Source: Apostichopus parvimensis (lineage: Eukaryota > Echinodermata > Holothuroidea > Aspidochirotida > Stichopodidae). From it: 48,023 nucleotides of DNA. The notes below the pieces were generated by a model, which searched no databases, was not told the origin of the DNA, and was given only the letters and a program-made list of their open reading frames with translations. This document shows positions 39,201-42,200 of this stretch, in pieces. The position numbers were made by a program, and so were the translations under genes. The DNA is taken from positions 11,006-59,028 of the forward strand of contig KN889051.1 in assembly GCA_000934455.1 (NCBI GenBank), in the 5' to 3' direction. Each line of letters begins with the position of its first letter. The first letter of the stretch is position 1.

Positions 39201-42200
39201 GCAATGATGTGAGAAACCTGTATGATGTCAGCAATTTTTACCTTTTAACATCTTCTTTGGCATTCCAGTAACTGGAAACCACCTTTCTGTAAGGGTATAG
39301 TATAGCCCACTAGCTTGTTTGATGAGTTAATGCGCACTGGTTAAAAGATCCTGATTGGCTGTTTGTATTAGTATTTGTTTGTATGTTAGGGATTAGGGTT
39401 AGTGTTAACCAATTAGGGAAATTCTTGTAAACCAGTGCGCATCGACCCTGTTTTTTCCTGTGGAGACACTACATAACATGATAGTGTTGCTGTGTTGTTA
39501 AACCCAACTTACCGACCAACCACGAGACAGGATAGGATATGTATAGCTGATAATTAGTAAATGGAAAATTCATCAAGTCAATGTGATTATGCCTAGACAA
39601 GTTTGATCCTCCTGTTGTTATGTGCTGCTGAGAACTTGTCAACAAACTCATCCATGTTCAGCTTTTCAGCTCTCCTGCTCTCAATAGACAGCATACCAAG
39701 GTCGCTCAGGCATTCATGCCCCATAGAGTTTCTGAGATATGTTTTGATGAGCTTCATTGTAGAAAAGCTTCTTTCACATGAGGCTGAAGTGACTGGAATA
39801 ATTGCATCGATCTTTGATAGTCGATATATATTGAAGAGCGCATCCTTGTAGGGCTCCAAGAAGACAACAAGACCCTGCATGCTTGTTGGTACTGCTTCAT
39901 CTCTAGAAGTCTTCCTCTCTATCAGCCTCTTCACTTGATGAGTCTCATGTCTCAGGTCTTCTTGATCCGCACCATATAACTCCTGTTTAGCCTTCAGGTT
40001 CTCAAGGGACAGAAAGTTTCCATTGGACGGTGTCCGGGCATCTATAGCCTTCATCAGACTGCAGTTTTGTAGAGCAGGAATTATATAATTCGACAGTCGT
40101 TAACATGCGTTTTCAGTACAGTGCGACTACTGTCTATGTCTTCTCGGCCTATGCGCTAGTTCACGTCAGGTTTTTCAGCAACTATAGCCTACTGCCAGTC
40201 CGCGGTTCCAATGGTCGTTCATGAGTGTTCATCATGGAGATTCGAGACCATTCAGACCAATGATATATTTTTCGCACATGTAATTTTTTTTCGACACCCA
40301 AATTCCCAGTGGGAGGGCGACAAGCTTTCATGGGGGGCTTTTGCCCCCCCTGTGGCTACGCCACTGTATGAGATCCGTAACTGCCGAGGTGGTTAGGCTA
40401 TTTGCTATACATTTAACTATGGTAGGATATTATTTTTACCATATTTTGGGAAATTCTAAAGAAAATACTTTCTTTTCCCCTTGCTGAACACCAGATGTGG
40501 TCTTACGGTATTTTTTATAAATGGGTGTCCTAGAGCCTTGTTTACATGATATTAGTTGCATTTAGCACGATATGCCAGTTTCCCGTGAAATTTTCAATAG
40601 TGTTTATTCTGGATCTTTCGTAAAATTTGAAAGGTGTACCACCTTACGTTTCTTACATAATTGGTAATTTCTCTACTAATTTTTAGAGGTTTTTTCTCTA
40701 TAGAGTCAAGTGAATAAGTTGTACATTGAGTATAAACTTATCGCTAATGCAAGAAAACGATGCAGGGATTTCCAGCAGACAAATGTTTTCTTTGCGGGAT
40801 TACTGAGTCAGTTGAAGGGAATCCCGCACCTTAGAGGGAATGCTGAACTGAAGTCAAATTCATACGAAGAAAACGTTTACTAACATATATACAAAAAAAT
40901 GTGGAATGGCAATATTGTTCAAAACATTTCCCGAGGCTGATTTATTACAGCAACCTTCCCGCGCTGGGCCGTGGGTGTCCGTGTGACACGTATACCCTGA
41001 AGTGTGCGAAAATAGCCATGACATTGCCCTTGTGAGTAGGTTGGGGAAACATCATTACTTGTTGGTATTGTGACTAAAATTGCGAGCTCGCTCTCTGAAC
41101 ATTTTCCTTTTGTTTCTGAAACTTTTCTTGGTGAAATTTTACTTTTTGTTTCTTACAGATGTACTTTTTTCCCTTTGTGTTTTTTTAAATTATTTATTGT
41201 CCGGGTTGTTTTTTCTGTTTTTTTTTTCTTCTCCAGCAAGGCTGGATTTCCCGCGTACCTGGTTTGGAAGGTTCGCAAGGTTTTCCAGCCCTGCATGGGA
41301 GCGAGAAATTCTTTTTCCGGTGTTACTAAAAATTTAATCCAAAGCCTGCGATGTTTATCGACGGTTTGTAATGGGAAAGGAAAAGAAACTTAAATTTCGG
41401 TTTTCAGAAGTGTTTTTGCAACCTCCTACCACACAATTTGTTGGCATTTGAATTTTAACAGTATGACAGTGTCATATCAGCGTAGTGTTAGTGCAGACTC
41501 CGCACATGTACGTCACAGAGTGACCTGCAGTCACGTGAATATTTGCGTAAAGAGTAAATTCCTTGTCCAAAAGTGCTAGGTTTGATCAAGTTTTACTGAG
41601 TCCCAAAGGAAAATATACATACAATGTACCGTACATCAAACTCTGTTTGCCTCCAGCAAGGAATAGAAACAATAGGCTTATTGGGCCAACTAAGATGAAT
41701 GTATATGACAAGTATGAAAATCATCCGAGCTTTACTTCAAGTAACCACTACAATGTTTCAGTCTTTCACAGGTCAATATCACAGCCATTTTCACTACTTG
41801 AATATGTCCTGTGTTGTATGTTCAAAGTTAAAATTGATATTCACGAATGACCAGCTTACCTGTCTCCTCACAACCTCAACACACTTGCTCTACGTGTCTA
41901 GAGTGAACTGGTTATGTTTTAACACTATGTGGCCTTCTATGACCAGACCCTGCCAGCCAATTCATACGTTCTCATGAGACCAACTCCTCTCCCAAAGTGA
42001 TTCCCTACCTAATGCTAGCTAAGTATACCCACAACTGCGGACTGCCCCTGTAACTCTGGAAAACTCCTGTGGCGATGTTGATATGCCAGACGGTAATGAC
42101 CTGTACGTTGATGTTAGTGGTGAATTGGAATGTGCTGTACGCACGCAGGAGATCGATGCTAGTTGCACATATGCCCTTTCTGAGAACCGGGATGATTAGG

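Larger units (their letters stand above)
38596..40366. mobile_element. 1.77-kb hAT element remnant with near-perfect 8-bp duplication and nested insertions
   Basis: The left end CAGTTGCGTAGCCAGGATTT and right end GGGGGGCTTTTGCCCCCCCT plus GTGGCTACGCCACTG are inverted copies (CAGTGGCGTAGCCACAGGGG reversed). The target duplications are TGTGAGAT (38588-38595) and TATGAGAT (40367-40374), seven of eight alike. Inside are a transposase C-terminus (minus strand), a LINE reverse transcriptase scrap and a foldback repeat. Most of the transposase is gone. Confidence 0.82.
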
